DNA of 64,000 nt from Cellulophaga sp. RHA19 (lineage in GTDB: Bacteria > Bacteroidota > Bacteroidia > Flavobacteriales > Flavobacteriaceae). The stretch's first letter is position 1. Each line of letters begins with the position of its first letter. Positions 56,207 to 64,000 of the stretch are shown here, in pieces. The position numbers and the translations under genes are program-made. The notes beneath the pieces are model-generated. The model made no database searches. It saw only the letters and a list, made by a program, of their open reading frames with translations, and was not told where the DNA came from. The stretch lies in contig NZ_PHUL01000001.1 of assembly GCF_002813425.1 (NCBI RefSeq), positions 62,001 to 126,000 of the forward strand, given 5' to 3'.

Positions 56207-57171
56207 TGAATTTATTTGATGTTATAATTATTGGCGGCGGACCTATTGGTATTGCCTGCGGATTAGAAGCTAAAAAAAACGGACTTTCTTATCTTATTTT
56301 AGAAAAAGGGTGTATTGTAAACTCGTTATACAATTACCCTGCTAAAATGCAATTTTTTTCATCATCCGAAAAACTAGAAATAGACAACATTCCTTTTATC
56401 AGTAATGAAGCTAAACCTAAAAAAGAAGAAGCTTTAGAATACTACAGAAGAATTGTAAGTAGCAATGATTTAGACATTAATTTATTTGAAAAAGTAACTA
56501 ATGTCACCAAAGACACTACTTATTATATTGTAAAAACCAGTAAGACAACTTACACTGCAAATAACGTAATAATAGCTACTGGTTTTTACGATATACCTAA
56601 TAAATTAAATATTCCGGGAGAAGACTTACCAAAAGTCACCCATTACTATAACAATCCGCATTATTTCTCTAAACAAAAAGTAGCAGTTGTTGGCGCAAGT
56701 AACTCATCCATAGATGCCGCTTTAGAATGCTGGCGTAAAGGTGCAGAAGTAACTTTAATTATTCGTGGCGCAGAAGTTGGTCAACGCGTAAAATATTGGG
56801 TACGCCCAGATATTATTAACCGCATAGAAGAAGGTAGTATAAAAGTAATTTATAATGCCAATATTACAGAAATTAAAGAGACCCAACTAACAGTTAAAAC
56901 TGTTGATGGTGCTATTACCTTACAAAACGACTATGTTTTAGCATTAACTGGCTATAGACCAAATTTTGATTTTCTTACCAAAATGGGCATCACCTTGTCT
57001 AACGATGCAAAAAAGATACCAACACACAACACAGACACAATGGAAACCAATTTAAGTAACGTTTATTTAGCTGGTGTAATTTGTGGTGGTATGGAAACGC
57101 ACAAATGGTTTATAGAAAATTCTAGAATTCACGCTAAAAAAATAATTAGCACTATACTACAAAAGAAATAA
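56206..57171 (+). CDS. ypdA: YpdA-type FAD-dependent disulfide reductase (GTG start)
   Basis: The 321-residue flavoprotein has an N-terminal FAD motif (IIGGGPIGIACG), an NADPH motif (VVGASNSSIDAALE near residue 162), and near the C-terminus YLAGVICGGMET. It lacks a CxxC redox pair, which sets it apart from thioredoxin reductase and fits YpdA, the enzyme thought to reduce oxidised bacillithiol. The GTG at 56206 shares a base with the rpe stop, so both genes are likely co-transcribed. Substrate identity is from family knowledge. Confidence 0.85.
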   Translation: MNLFDVIIIGGGPIGIACGLEAKKNGLSYLILEKGCIVNSLYNYPAKMQFFSSSEKLEIDNIPFISNEAKPKKEEALEYYRRIVSSNDLDINLFEKVTNVTKDTTYYIVKTSKTTYTANNVIIATGFYDIPNKLNIPGEDLPKVTHYYNNPHYFSKQKVAVVGASNSSIDAALECWRKGAEVTLIIRGAEVGQRVKYWVRPDIINRIEEGSIKVIYNANITEIKETQLTVKTVDGAITLQNDYVLALTGYRPNFDFLTKMGITLSNDAKKIPTHNTDTMETNLSNVYLAGVICGGMETHKWFIENSRIHAKKIISTILQKK

Positions 57172-57343
57172 TAATTATATTACACCCTGTTTTCAGGGAT
57201 ATACATTTCACTAACTTGCGGGGTTGTAAAAAGCTATATAAAAGCCAACTTTGTAAACAGCGTTTAAATTAGCAAACCAATCAGGTAACCTGTATACAAA
57301 CACAACCCAAATTAGCATAATTAATTAAACAATTATTATTTTT
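57172..57343 (+). promoter_or_regulatory. Upstream region with palindromic CCCTG motif, copy 1
   Basis: At 57185-57198 CCCTGTTTTCAGGG, followed by ATATACATTTCACTAA, matches a second copy at 59981-60010. Because one copy lies before the histidine kinase operon and one after it, before the next lipoprotein gene, it is a likely binding site for the regulator encoded there. Confidence 0.55.
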
Positions 57344-59335
57344 TTGACTTTAACCAAACCAACATACAGTACATTTTTTCACAAATTAAAAACAACTCTA
57401 ATTCTACTTTTAGTAAGTGTTTTTCAATTAGTTAGTGCACAAGAAATAGACAGTACAAAAACTGAAAAAGATGAAACTCCATTTTTTTCTTTTTCTTGGT
57501 CTCAAATTCAATTAGACGAAACCCTTAAACCATACTATGATGCTTTAAAAACTGCTGAGTTTGGAGCGCAACGTTTTTCAGTCTTTGATCAACTTATAGA
57601 AAAACACGCTTATAAAGCAAATACAGACTCTGTACTACATTACGGAAACCTATATGTACAAGAACTAGGCAATTGGGATAAACCCGAAAAAGAGAAGAAA
57701 TACCTTTACGCAAAGGCTTATTATTTTATGTCTCTTGGTAGTTCTTTAAACGGATTAATAGACAAATCTATTGAGTGGAACATAAAAGGACTACAAGAAG
57801 CAGAAGCCATTAACGATACTGAGTTTTTATATTTACATAAAGTAAGTTTAGCAAAAAACTACATAACTCAAGACAAGACAGACAAAGCCATAGATTTACT
57901 AACAGAGTCTATAGACAAATACGGCAAACAACATTCTAAGGTTACCAATAAAGCGCTTATGCAATTAGGTAATGCATATGCAAAAAAACAAGATTACACT
58001 AAAGCAGAAGAGTACTACAATTCTTCATTAGAACTAGCAAAACAATTTAAAGATTTAGAAGTTGAGCTAGAAGTAAGACTTCAACTCACTAAATTCCTAG
58101 AGATAAAAAAAGATTATCCATACGCATTAAAATATTACGCAGAAATTAGTAATGAAGCAAAAGCTAATGATTACAACGCTATTTATTATGAAGGCGCACT
58201 ATTAATTGCAAAAGTATACTATAAACAAGGATATTATGATATTGCAAACATAGGACTTACAACAGCCTATGTAAATGCAATTGATCACGAAAATTTAGAG
58301 TTTCAAAAACAAATTTTAACTGTACAGGCAAAAAGTTATTACAAACAAGAAGATTATAAAAATGCTTATGCTGTTATGACACAGCTTTTTAGTGTCTTAA
58401 ACCAGATAAAAGCAAAGCAACAAAGAGAAATTATAAAAGAACTAGAGATACAGTACGAAACATTAAAAAAAGAACAAGCTATATCTGACTTAAAAGAAGA
58501 TCAAATTAAGCAAGAAGCAGAACTAGACCGTCAAAAAACAATTAAATCTGCATTTTTAATTGGTTTTTTAGTTATTCTTATTCCCGTTATTGCTTTACTC
58601 TATACATACTATCAAAAAATACAAGCACAAAGTGAGCTTGCTAAAAAGAACGAAGAAATAAATAACCAAAAGGTTACCACACTTAAACAAGAGCAAGAAT
58701 TAAAACTTATTAAAGCCTCCATTGAAGGTCAAGATGAAGAGCGTAAACGTATAGCTCAAGAATTGCACGACAGTATTGGCGGTAATTTAGCTGGCATAAA
58801 ATTACAATTGGCAAGTGTTAAAGAAAAAACAGAAACTTTAAATACAATTACAGGACAATTAGATGAAACCTACCAATTGGTTAGAGACATATCTCACACA
58901 CTAATCCCTAAAAAGTTTAGACAAGACGATTTTACGCAGCTCATAAAAGAATACACAAAATCTATCACCAACACAGGCGAACTTAATGTAGAGTTTTATC
59001 CGCACCCAGAAGAAAAAATAAACACCATTAATGAAATGGTAAAAATGGAGTTGTTTAAAATTATTCAAGAATTAATGACAAACACTCTTAAACACGCCAA
59101 AGCATCTAATACAGATATACATCTAAATTACTTTGAAGATAGCATTACCTTACTTTTTGAAGACAACGGTAAAGGTTTTAACAAAGAAAATAATGGAGAC
59201 GGTATTGGGTTTACAAATATTAAAAGTAGAATAGAAAAACTAAACGGTACCTTACACATAGATTCTGCTGTAAACAGAGGAACAGTAATATCTATAGAAA
59301 TACCAATAAAAAACACAACCAATGACAACTTATAA
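57344..59335 (+). CDS. TPR-containing sensor histidine kinase (TTG start)
   Basis: The 663-residue protein has a signal or membrane segment (about 15-32), seven or more TPR-like helix pairs (about 70-385), a membrane segment near 401-424, a coiled coil, and a HisKA_3-type kinase. The phosphorylated His is His475 in AQELHDSIGG, followed by an HATPase_c domain with the N-box around MTNTLKHAKA and the G-box EDNGKGF. The TTG at 57344 is the only start that keeps the N-terminal signal. It phosphorylates the response regulator encoded next; the two overlap by 14 bases. The TPR domain may sense a periplasmic protein. Confidence 0.9.
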   Translation: MTLTKPTYSTFFHKLKTTLILLLVSVFQLVSAQEIDSTKTEKDETPFFSFSWSQIQLDETLKPYYDALKTAEFGAQRFSVFDQLIEKHAYKANTDSVLHYGNLYVQELGNWDKPEKEKKYLYAKAYYFMSLGSSLNGLIDKSIEWNIKGLQEAEAINDTEFLYLHKVSLAKNYITQDKTDKAIDLLTESIDKYGKQHSKVTNKALMQLGNAYAKKQDYTKAEEYYNSSLELAKQFKDLEVELEVRLQLTKFLEIKKDYPYALKYYAEISNEAKANDYNAIYYEGALLIAKVYYKQGYYDIANIGLTTAYVNAIDHENLEFQKQILTVQAKSYYKQEDYKNAYAVMTQLFSVLNQIKAKQQREIIKELEIQYETLKKEQAISDLKEDQIKQEAELDRQKTIKSAFLIGFLVILIPVIALLYTYYQKIQAQSELAKKNEEINNQKVTTLKQEQELKLIKASIEGQDEERKRIAQELHDSIGGNLAGIKLQLASVKEKTETLNTITGQLDETYQLVRDISHTLIPKKFRQDDFTQLIKEYTKSITNTGELNVEFYPHPEEKINTINEMVKMELFKIIQELMTNTLKHAKASNTDIHLNYFEDSITLLFEDNGKGFNKENNGDGIGFTNIKSRIEKLNGTLHIDSAVNRGTVISIEIPIKNTTNDNL

Positions 59336-59969
59336 CCTAATTATTGCAGACGACCATAAAATGTTTATAGACGGACTTACGAGTATTTTAGAAGATGCTC
59401 CTGAGTTTAATATTACTACAACCGCTAAAAATGGTGCGCAAGTAGTAAAGTATTTAGACATAAATGGTGCTGATGACATTCATTTATTAGTGACAGATTT
59501 AACTATGCCAGAAATGAATGGTATAGAATTAAACACTATAGTAAAAGAACGCTTCCCTGGTTTAAAAACACTAGTTGTTAGTATGCATATAGATGGCGGT
59601 ATGATAGACACACTAATTAGAGGCAATGTAGATGGCTATGTACCCAAAAATGCTGAAAAAGATGAATTATTAGAAGCCATTAGAACTATAATTGGCGGAG
59701 AAAAATATTTTTCTACAGAAATAAAAAAAGCTTACACTGATGCAATGTTTGCAAGCAAAAAAGAAAAAGAGGTTTCTTTAACAAATAGAGAAAAAGAGGT
59801 TTTAAAACTTATTGCTGAGGAATACACTACACAAGAAATTGCAGACGAATTGTTTTTAAGCAAGCACACAATAGAAAGTTATCGTAAAAATTTAATTTCT
59901 AAGTTAAATGTGAAAAATTTAGCTGGCTTAACCAAACACGCAATAAAAATGGGACTTCTAGACGATTAA
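59322..59969 (+). CDS. LuxR/FixJ-type response regulator
   Basis: The 215-residue protein has a receiver domain with acidic pocket ADD near residue 9 and phosphoacceptor Asp59 in LLVTDLTMPEMNG, Thr and Lys positions after it, and a C-terminal LuxR-type helix-turn-helix (LTNREKEVLKLIAEEYTTQEIADELFLSKHTIESYRKNL). It overlaps the kinase gene and should be its partner. DNA-binding output probably acts on the CCCTG-type palindromes found at both ends of the operon. Confidence 0.93.
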   Translation: MTTYNLIIADDHKMFIDGLTSILEDAPEFNITTTAKNGAQVVKYLDINGADDIHLLVTDLTMPEMNGIELNTIVKERFPGLKTLVVSMHIDGGMIDTLIRGNVDGYVPKNAEKDELLEAIRTIIGGEKYFSTEIKKAYTDAMFASKKEKEVSLTNREKEVLKLIAEEYTTQEIADELFLSKHTIESYRKNLISKLNVKNLAGLTKHAIKMGLLDD

Positions 59970-60075
59970 AGCTGCTCTACCCCTGTTTTCAGGGTATTCA
60001 TTTTCACTAATTCAGGCGTATTCTTAGGCCTGCAATAACTTCATCTTTGTAGTGTATTTAAAAAAGCACTCAATT
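59970..60075 (+). promoter_or_regulatory. Upstream region with palindromic CCCTG motif, copy 2
   Basis: CCCTGTTTTCAGGG at 59981-59994 and the following TATTCATTTTCACTAA repeat the element of 57185. The lipoprotein start lies 81 bases downstream. Both copies precede coding starts in the same direction. Confidence 0.55.
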
Positions 60076-60468
60076 ATGAAAACTAAATTATTTGTATCAG
60101 TATTAGCAACAGCAGCATTATTTTTATCTTGTAGTAATGATAAAAAAACTACAGAACAAGGTCTAGCTAACACGCAAATTAAGTCGGACATTATTATTGA
60201 AAACACAAAAATAAGAACAGGCATTTCTGCTGCAGATGAAGAACGTTCTTTTATCATGGTAACAGGAAAATCTTTATTAAATGGTACAGCAACTGTAAAA
60301 ACTACCAATTTAAAAGGCGAAGAAATACATTGTGAATCATTTCCTGCAAAACAATTAATTGATCAAGAATATAAAACAGCAAATTCTACCCTGAAAGAAT
60401 CTCATATTATGGAAAATGTACAAAACTATTTTGAGGTTAATCACAGTAACGATTTAGCTAAGTCATAA
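60076..60468 (+). CDS. Small lipoprotein, candidate target of the adjacent two-component system
   Basis: The start is the ATG at 60076, after which MKTKLFVSVLATAALFLSC is a normal type II signal peptide (Cys19); an upstream in-frame ATG at 60052 would add eight residues and spoil it. The 130-residue protein has no family I know; the middle ERSFIMVTGKSLLNGTATVKTTNL is strand-rich. It is preceded by the same palindrome as the histidine kinase operon, so it is likely in the same regulon. It ends in a terminator at 60489. Confidence 0.6.
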   Translation: MKTKLFVSVLATAALFLSCSNDKKTTEQGLANTQIKSDIIIENTKIRTGISAADEERSFIMVTGKSLLNGTATVKTTNLKGEEIHCESFPAKQLIDQEYKTANSTLKESHIMENVQNYFEVNHSNDLAKS

Positions 60469-60488
60469 TATTACACTACACATCTACT

Positions 60489-60517
60489 AAAAAGCCATGC
60501 TATTTGCGTGGCTTTTG
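60489..60517 (+). terminator. Terminator after the small lipoprotein gene
   Basis: Stem AAAAGCCATGC / GCGTGGCTTTT with a four- to five-base loop. Confidence 0.75.
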
Positions 60518-60537
60518 TTATTCTAAAATAAAAAATA

Positions 60538-60600
60538 CTTGTAGATCCCTAAAAGCTCCGCTTTGAAAACAAAGAATCCAAAATTAAAACACAAGTAAAC
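60538..60600 (+). repeat. Partial copy of the GATCCCTAAAAGCTCC repeat
   Basis: This 63-base sequence recurs as part of the 102-base tandem repeat at 61844-62040. The intervening gene is the GH16 lipoprotein. The remaining gap to 60829 holds nothing else I can support. Confidence 0.8.
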
Positions 60601-60829
60601 TTAATTTTCTATTGTTTAATTAATAGTTAAGTAGCTACTACTTAATACATTACTATAAACCTCTATTTTTTAAAAAATCAACAGCGAACAACTAAATAAA
60701 AAGTTTTTTTGCGATAAATATCCATCGCTTTGTTAATATGTTCTACTAAAAAACTAATATTTAATTTTTTGTTTCAAAATAAAAACATAATTTCACTGTA
60801 ATCTAAATCCTACTATAAAAACAGAAGTT

Positions 60830-61789
60830 ATGTTAAAAAAACAAAAGAAGTATTTGTATTTATTTGTTCTAATAGCGATTATATCGTGCAGTGTCGATAA
60901 AAGTTCAGACATTGAAGAAATCAATAGCACTGCAATAACTAACCAAAAAGTTGAAAAAAAACCATACTTTATTGGAACAAATCCTACACCAAATGGAAAA
61001 AAATGGAAAACTGTTTACAAATTAACCGATGAGTTTAGTGATAACAAAATAAACTCAAAAAAATGGTATACAGACCCTAATGCTCATCCTCACTTAAAAT
61101 GGCCTGGTCGTTTACCAGCTTTATTCCAATCCAAAAGAATAAAAGCAAATAAAGGTAAAATGACTATTGAAGTAGGAAAACTTGGAGAACCAAAAACAAT
61201 TAGTCCTTATGGAAAACCTTTAACTTATACCTATTATGGAGGTATTTTACGTTCTAAAATAACCTCTACAGTAGGAAACTACTATGAATGTAGAATGAAA
61301 ATGAGCAAGACAGAAATGGGTGGCGGCTTTTGGCTAATGGGTTATAACAATAATTGTAATAAAAAACATGAAATTGACATTACAGAGTCTGTAGGGGTCC
61401 TTACGCCCTTAACCGCAGAATGGGCAAGAAAAGCAAAATGGGATAAAATTTACCATTCTAACGCTATTCGTAGAGAAAATAAATGCCAGAAGGATTCAAA
61501 AAGAGCTCAAGGAGCGGTAACGACAACTACTAAAAATCATGAAAGATATTATGTTTATGGTTTTTGGTGGAAAAGTGCTACAGAACTTGTTTTTTTTCTA
61601 GATGGAAAAGAACAATACACTTTAACGCCTCCTGTTCCTTTTAATCAACAAATGTATTTACAATTCTCTATAGAGAGTTACGATTGGAATCCTATTCCTG
61701 CAGATGGAGGTAAAGTTGCAAGCGCTAATTTAAAAGATAGAACGTGCTACGTAGATTACATACGTACTTTTAAATTAATCAACAAATAA
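60830..61789 (+). CDS. Glycoside hydrolase family 16 lipoprotein
   Basis: The 319-residue protein has a lipobox IISC (Cys21) and a GH16 beta-jelly-roll. The catalytic signature is EIDITE: Glu181 as nucleophile, Asp183, and Glu186 as acid/base. Segments such as FWLMGYNNN and YGFWWKSATELVFFLDGKE are typical of the marine agarase, porphyranase and carrageenase subfamilies. It would be tethered to the outer membrane and cut a galactan or beta-glucan; the exact polymer cannot be read here. Short repeats flank the gene on both sides. Confidence 0.88.
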   Translation: MLKKQKKYLYLFVLIAIISCSVDKSSDIEEINSTAITNQKVEKKPYFIGTNPTPNGKKWKTVYKLTDEFSDNKINSKKWYTDPNAHPHLKWPGRLPALFQSKRIKANKGKMTIEVGKLGEPKTISPYGKPLTYTYYGGILRSKITSTVGNYYECRMKMSKTEMGGGFWLMGYNNNCNKKHEIDITESVGVLTPLTAEWARKAKWDKIYHSNAIRRENKCQKDSKRAQGAVTTTTKNHERYYVYGFWWKSATELVFFLDGKEQYTLTPPVPFNQQMYLQFSIESYDWNPIPADGGKVASANLKDRTCYVDYIRTFKLINK

Positions 61790-61843
61790 CTTTAAGGCTA
61801 TTAAAAAAAGTATAAGTCAATTGAAAACTAGCTTTTACTAACA

Positions 61844-62070
61844 AATTTCACGAATAAGGATGAACTGCGCTTTGCTTGTTGATCCCTAAAAGCTCCGCTT
61901 TGAAAACAAAGAATCCAAAATTAAAAAAGCAAGTAAACATTTATAAATTTCACGAATAAAGATAAACTGCGCTTTGCTTGTTGATCCCTAAAAGCTCCGC
62001 TTTGAAAACAAAGAATCCAAAATTAAAAAAGCAAGTAAACTTGATTTTTTAATTTTGGATTCTTTGTTTA
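61844..62070. repeat. Two 102-bp tandem repeats and an inverted end before tRNA-Arg
   Basis: The unit (AAATTTCACGAATAA to GCAAGTAAAC) occurs at 61844-61938 and 61945-62040 with a period of 102. The end of the second unit (62006-62029) is inverted at 62045-62069, forming a long hairpin that may terminate transcription from either side. A partial third copy lies at 60538. Confidence 0.85.
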
Positions 62071-62074
62071 TTCG

Positions 62075-62148
62075 TGACCCCGGAGGGATTCAAACCCCCA
62101 ACCCTCAGAGCCGAAATCTGATGCGCTATTCAGTTGCGCCACGGGGCC
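62075..62148 (-). tRNA. tRNA-Arg (anticodon TCG)
   Basis: The reverse strand folds as a full cloverleaf: acceptor GGCCCCG with CGGGGTC (one G-T pair), D arm GCGC, anticodon stem TCAGA / TCTGA with loop TTTCGGC giving anticodon TCG, and T arm with GGTTTGAATCC-like loop. CCA is not encoded. TCG reads arginine CGA and related codons. Confidence 0.93.
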
Positions 62149-62166
62149 TTATCAGCTTATAAAAAA

Positions 62167-62616
62167 TTAAGCTAATTTATTTTTTACTATAGTAGAAATT
62201 GTTTTACCATCTGCTTTACCTGCTAATTGAGAAGATACCATACCCATTACCTTACCCATATCTTTCATACCATCTGCACCTGTTTTAGCTATTACATCTT
62301 CAACAACTTTAGCAATATCACCCTCAGACATTTGTTCAGGCAAAAACTGCCCTATAACCTCTGCCTGTGCTAATTCTGGAGCAGCTAAATCTTCTCTTCC
62401 TTGCTCTGTATAAATAGCAGCACTATCTTTACGTTGTTTTACAAGTTTTTGTATAATTTTTATTTCCTCTTCTTCACTCAACTCAGTTTTTGCACCTGAC
62501 TCTGTTTGTGCCATTAGCAAAACAGATTTTATAGCTCTTAATGACTCTAAAGCAACGCTATCTTTAGCTTTCATAGCTGTTTTCATTGCCGTCATTACAT
62601 CTTGTTGTAAGCTCAT
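62167..62616 (-). CDS. yqeY: GatB/YqeY domain protein
   Basis: The 149-residue protein is a YqeY-like protein: N-terminal helices with LRAIKSVLLMAQTE, KEE-rich linker, and the C-terminal GatB/YqeY half with FLPEQMSEGDI and MGKVMGMVSSQLAGKADGKTIS. The domain is related to the tail of the GatB subunit of the tRNA-dependent amidotransferase, but its role as a stand-alone protein is unclear. It stands between tRNA-Arg and ftsZ. Confidence 0.9.
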   Translation of the reverse strand: MSLQQDVMTAMKTAMKAKDSVALESLRAIKSVLLMAQTESGAKTELSEEEEIKIIQKLVKQRKDSAAIYTEQGREDLAAPELAQAEVIGQFLPEQMSEGDIAKVVEDVIAKTGADGMKDMGKVMGMVSSQLAGKADGKTISTIVKNKLA

Positions 62617-62651
62617 AATTTATAATTTTTAGGAACACGAAGATAAAAAAA

Positions 62652-62683
62652 TAAACCCGAAAACAATTACTGCTTTCGGGTTT
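62652..62683 (-). terminator. Terminator after ftsZ
   Basis: Stem AAACCCGAAA / TTTCGGGTTT, followed on the reverse strand by a long T-run. Confidence 0.82.
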
Positions 62684-62714
62684 ATACACTAAATTATATA
62701 GTTTAAAAACTACA

Positions 62715-64000
62715 CTAATCTACATTATCATGCAAAAAAGAATTGTTAGAACGTAATTGGATATCTTCTCCGTCTTCACTTAAAGTGGTTCTTGAAATTC
62801 TATTTTCTGGGTTACTATCATTTAAATTAACACCTTGGCGTAAATAAGCTGGCTTATTTTCCATATCACTTGCTGTGTTAATGTTGTTTTTAAACTTATG
62901 GTTAAAGTCTTTTAACTTTCTTCTACGCTCATCTGCTCTGTTTTTTAGCAAATCTTCAATTGGCGTATTCATAGGATCTACCTCTACTTGTCTTTCTTCT
63001 GGCTCAGCAGCTGGTGCAGGTTTAGGCGTTGGAGCTTGAGTTGCTTTTGGAGCTACTGTTTTCTTCTCAAAAGCTAATTCTTGATCAACAATTTTAGGCT
63101 CAAATTTTTCAGCTTTAGACTTAGCACCTGTAAGTTCTTTTTCTAGCTCCATATAGTCATCTAAACTATATCTTTTTTCACCTTCTTTATTGTATTCTAA
63201 TACAGGAACAACTTCTACATGGTCTTTAACGTCCATATCATTTACCTCTTCATCTAAACTAAAGGTAATTGTATGTTCTTGTTCATCTTCTTCTACTTTC
63301 TGCTCCTTTTTAGGAATATCAAAACTAAATGCAAACTGATCTTCTTCCTGTACAACCTTTACCTCTTCAGCATCTACAACATCAAAATCTCTAACATCTA
63401 CTATAACAAAGTCTTCTTCTTTTGGAGCATCAGCAACTACTTCATCATAAAACACATTAAAGTTTTTTATAAAATTTGTTGTTGGTATCAAATCCATTTC
63501 TGGCTTTTCTTCCTCAAATAAAGTATGCTTTATTACTTCTGGCTCTGCAGGTGTAACTTCTGTTTTAACAGGACTAGTTTCTGGCTCTACAACATCGTAT
63601 ACAACATTAGCTGCAGCAGGCGTTAAATTATGCGTTGCTTTTTGCTCGTCTTCTAGAGTGTGAATTATTTTTTTAGATTCTGTATTTACAATATCATCTT
63701 GCTGATCTACATTAAAACCCGTAGCAATAACAGTTACCGCAATAGCGTCTCCTAAGTTTTCATCTTCACCAACACCCATAATAATGTTAGCTCCATGACC
63801 AGCCTCTGTTTGTATGTGGTCGTTAATTTCCCCTATCTCATCAATAGTAATTTCCTGAGCACCGGAAACTATTAATAACAATACGTTTTTAGCACCAGCA
63901 ATTTTATTATCATTTAATAATGGTGAATCTAATGCTTTCATAATAGCTTCTTGTGCTCTAGACGAACCAGATGCATTTGCAGAACCCATTATTGCAGTAC
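62715..64000 (-). CDS. ftsZ: Cell-division protein FtsZ, C-terminal part (start outside window)
   Basis: The frame runs from the right edge to a stop at 62715; the ATG at 63989 is internal (AIMGSA). The first 90 residues are the end of the FtsZ GTPase/C-terminal domain (GSANASGSSRAQEAIMKAL, LLLIVSGAQEITIDEI, GANIIMGVGED, VTVIATGF). A long acidic linker of about 250 residues, typical of Bacteroidota, leads to a conserved tail including PAYLRQGVNLND, the expected interaction peptide. FtsZ polymerises into the cytokinetic ring. Confidence 0.95.
   Translation of the reverse strand, partial: TAIMGSANASGSSRAQEAIMKALDSPLLNDNKIAGAKNVLLLIVSGAQEITIDEIGEINDHIQTEAGHGANIIMGVGEDENLGDAIAVTVIATGFNVDQQDDIVNTESKKIIHTLEDEQKATHNLTPAAANVVYDVVEPETSPVKTEVTPAEPEVIKHTLFEEEKPEMDLIPTTNFIKNFNVFYDEVVADAPKEEDFVIVDVRDFDVVDAEEVKVVQEEDQFAFSFDIPKKEQKVEEDEQEHTITFSLDEEVNDMDVKDHVEVVPVLEYNKEGEKRYSLDDYMELEKELTGAKSKAEKFEPKIVDQELAFEKKTVAPKATQAPTPKPAPAAEPEERQVEVDPMNTPIEDLLKNRADERRRKLKDFNHKFKNNINTASDMENKPAYLRQGVNLNDSNPENRISRTTLSEDGEDIQLRSNNSFLHDNVD

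Noticed and set aside
56206..57171. Thioredoxin reductase
   Set aside because: The CxxC redox pair is missing while both dinucleotide folds are present, so a YpdA-type enzyme fits better.

Overview
The window is AT-rich chromosomal DNA of a marine-type Bacteroidota, most likely family Flavobacteriaceae. The evidence is the gene families (YpdA-type reductase, long glutamate synthase, Bacteroidota FtsZ tail, GH16 polysaccharidase lipoprotein), A-rich leaders without Shine-Dalgarno sites, TAnnTTTG promoter elements and, above all, a complete type VI secretion system of the Bacteroidota-only subtype iii (T6SSiii).

Layout. 1-8.9 kb is housekeeping: glutamate dehydrogenase (cut by the left edge), acyl-CoA dehydrogenase, gltB-gltD and a cold-shock gene. 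9.3-26.6 kb is VgrG island 1: hcp and vgrG, a VgrG-linked protein with a pyroglutamyl-peptidase-like domain and its putative secreted immunity protein, a decayed second copy of that toxin domain, an unrecognised protein, a PAAR-like DUF4280 protein, a 981-residue candidate effector, and an array of seven related lipoprotein genes with three collapsed remnants. 26.6-41.1 kb holds the structural genes: tssK-N-G-H-F-E on the minus strand, and tssB-C and tssO-(two small or PKD membrane proteins)-tssR on the plus strand. 41.3-55.4 kb is VgrG island 2: a second, almost identical hcp-vgrG module, a helical-repeat probable adaptor, a 1495-residue PAAR-Rhs protein with an AHH nuclease tip and its immunity gene, then a row of promoterless rhs 3'-end cassettes (toxin tip plus immunity), each bounded by the same hairpin/terminator repeat. 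55.5-64 kb returns to ordinary genes: rpe, a YpdA-like reductase, a TPR histidine kinase/LuxR-type regulator pair, two lipoproteins (one GH16), tRNA-Arg, yqeY and the 3' part of ftsZ.

How it works together. Hcp forms the inner tube, TssB/C the sheath, TssE/F/G/K the baseplate, TssH (ClpV) recycles the sheath, and TssN/O/R with the PKD protein probably form the trans-envelope complex that replaces TssJLM in this subtype. The two VgrGs share their first 444 residues and differ only in their tails, so each probably carries a different cargo: VgrG1 the peptidase-like protein and possibly the DUF4280/981-residue effector, VgrG2 the Rhs nuclease. The 2.2-kb hcp-vgrG copies are direct repeats 32 kb apart on either side of the structural genes. 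The most unusual material is the peptidase-like toxin with Asp and Ser in place of the family's catalytic Glu and Cys, the 2132-bp-period lipoprotein array, and the modular rhs-tip reservoir with conserved boundaries and one empty cassette.
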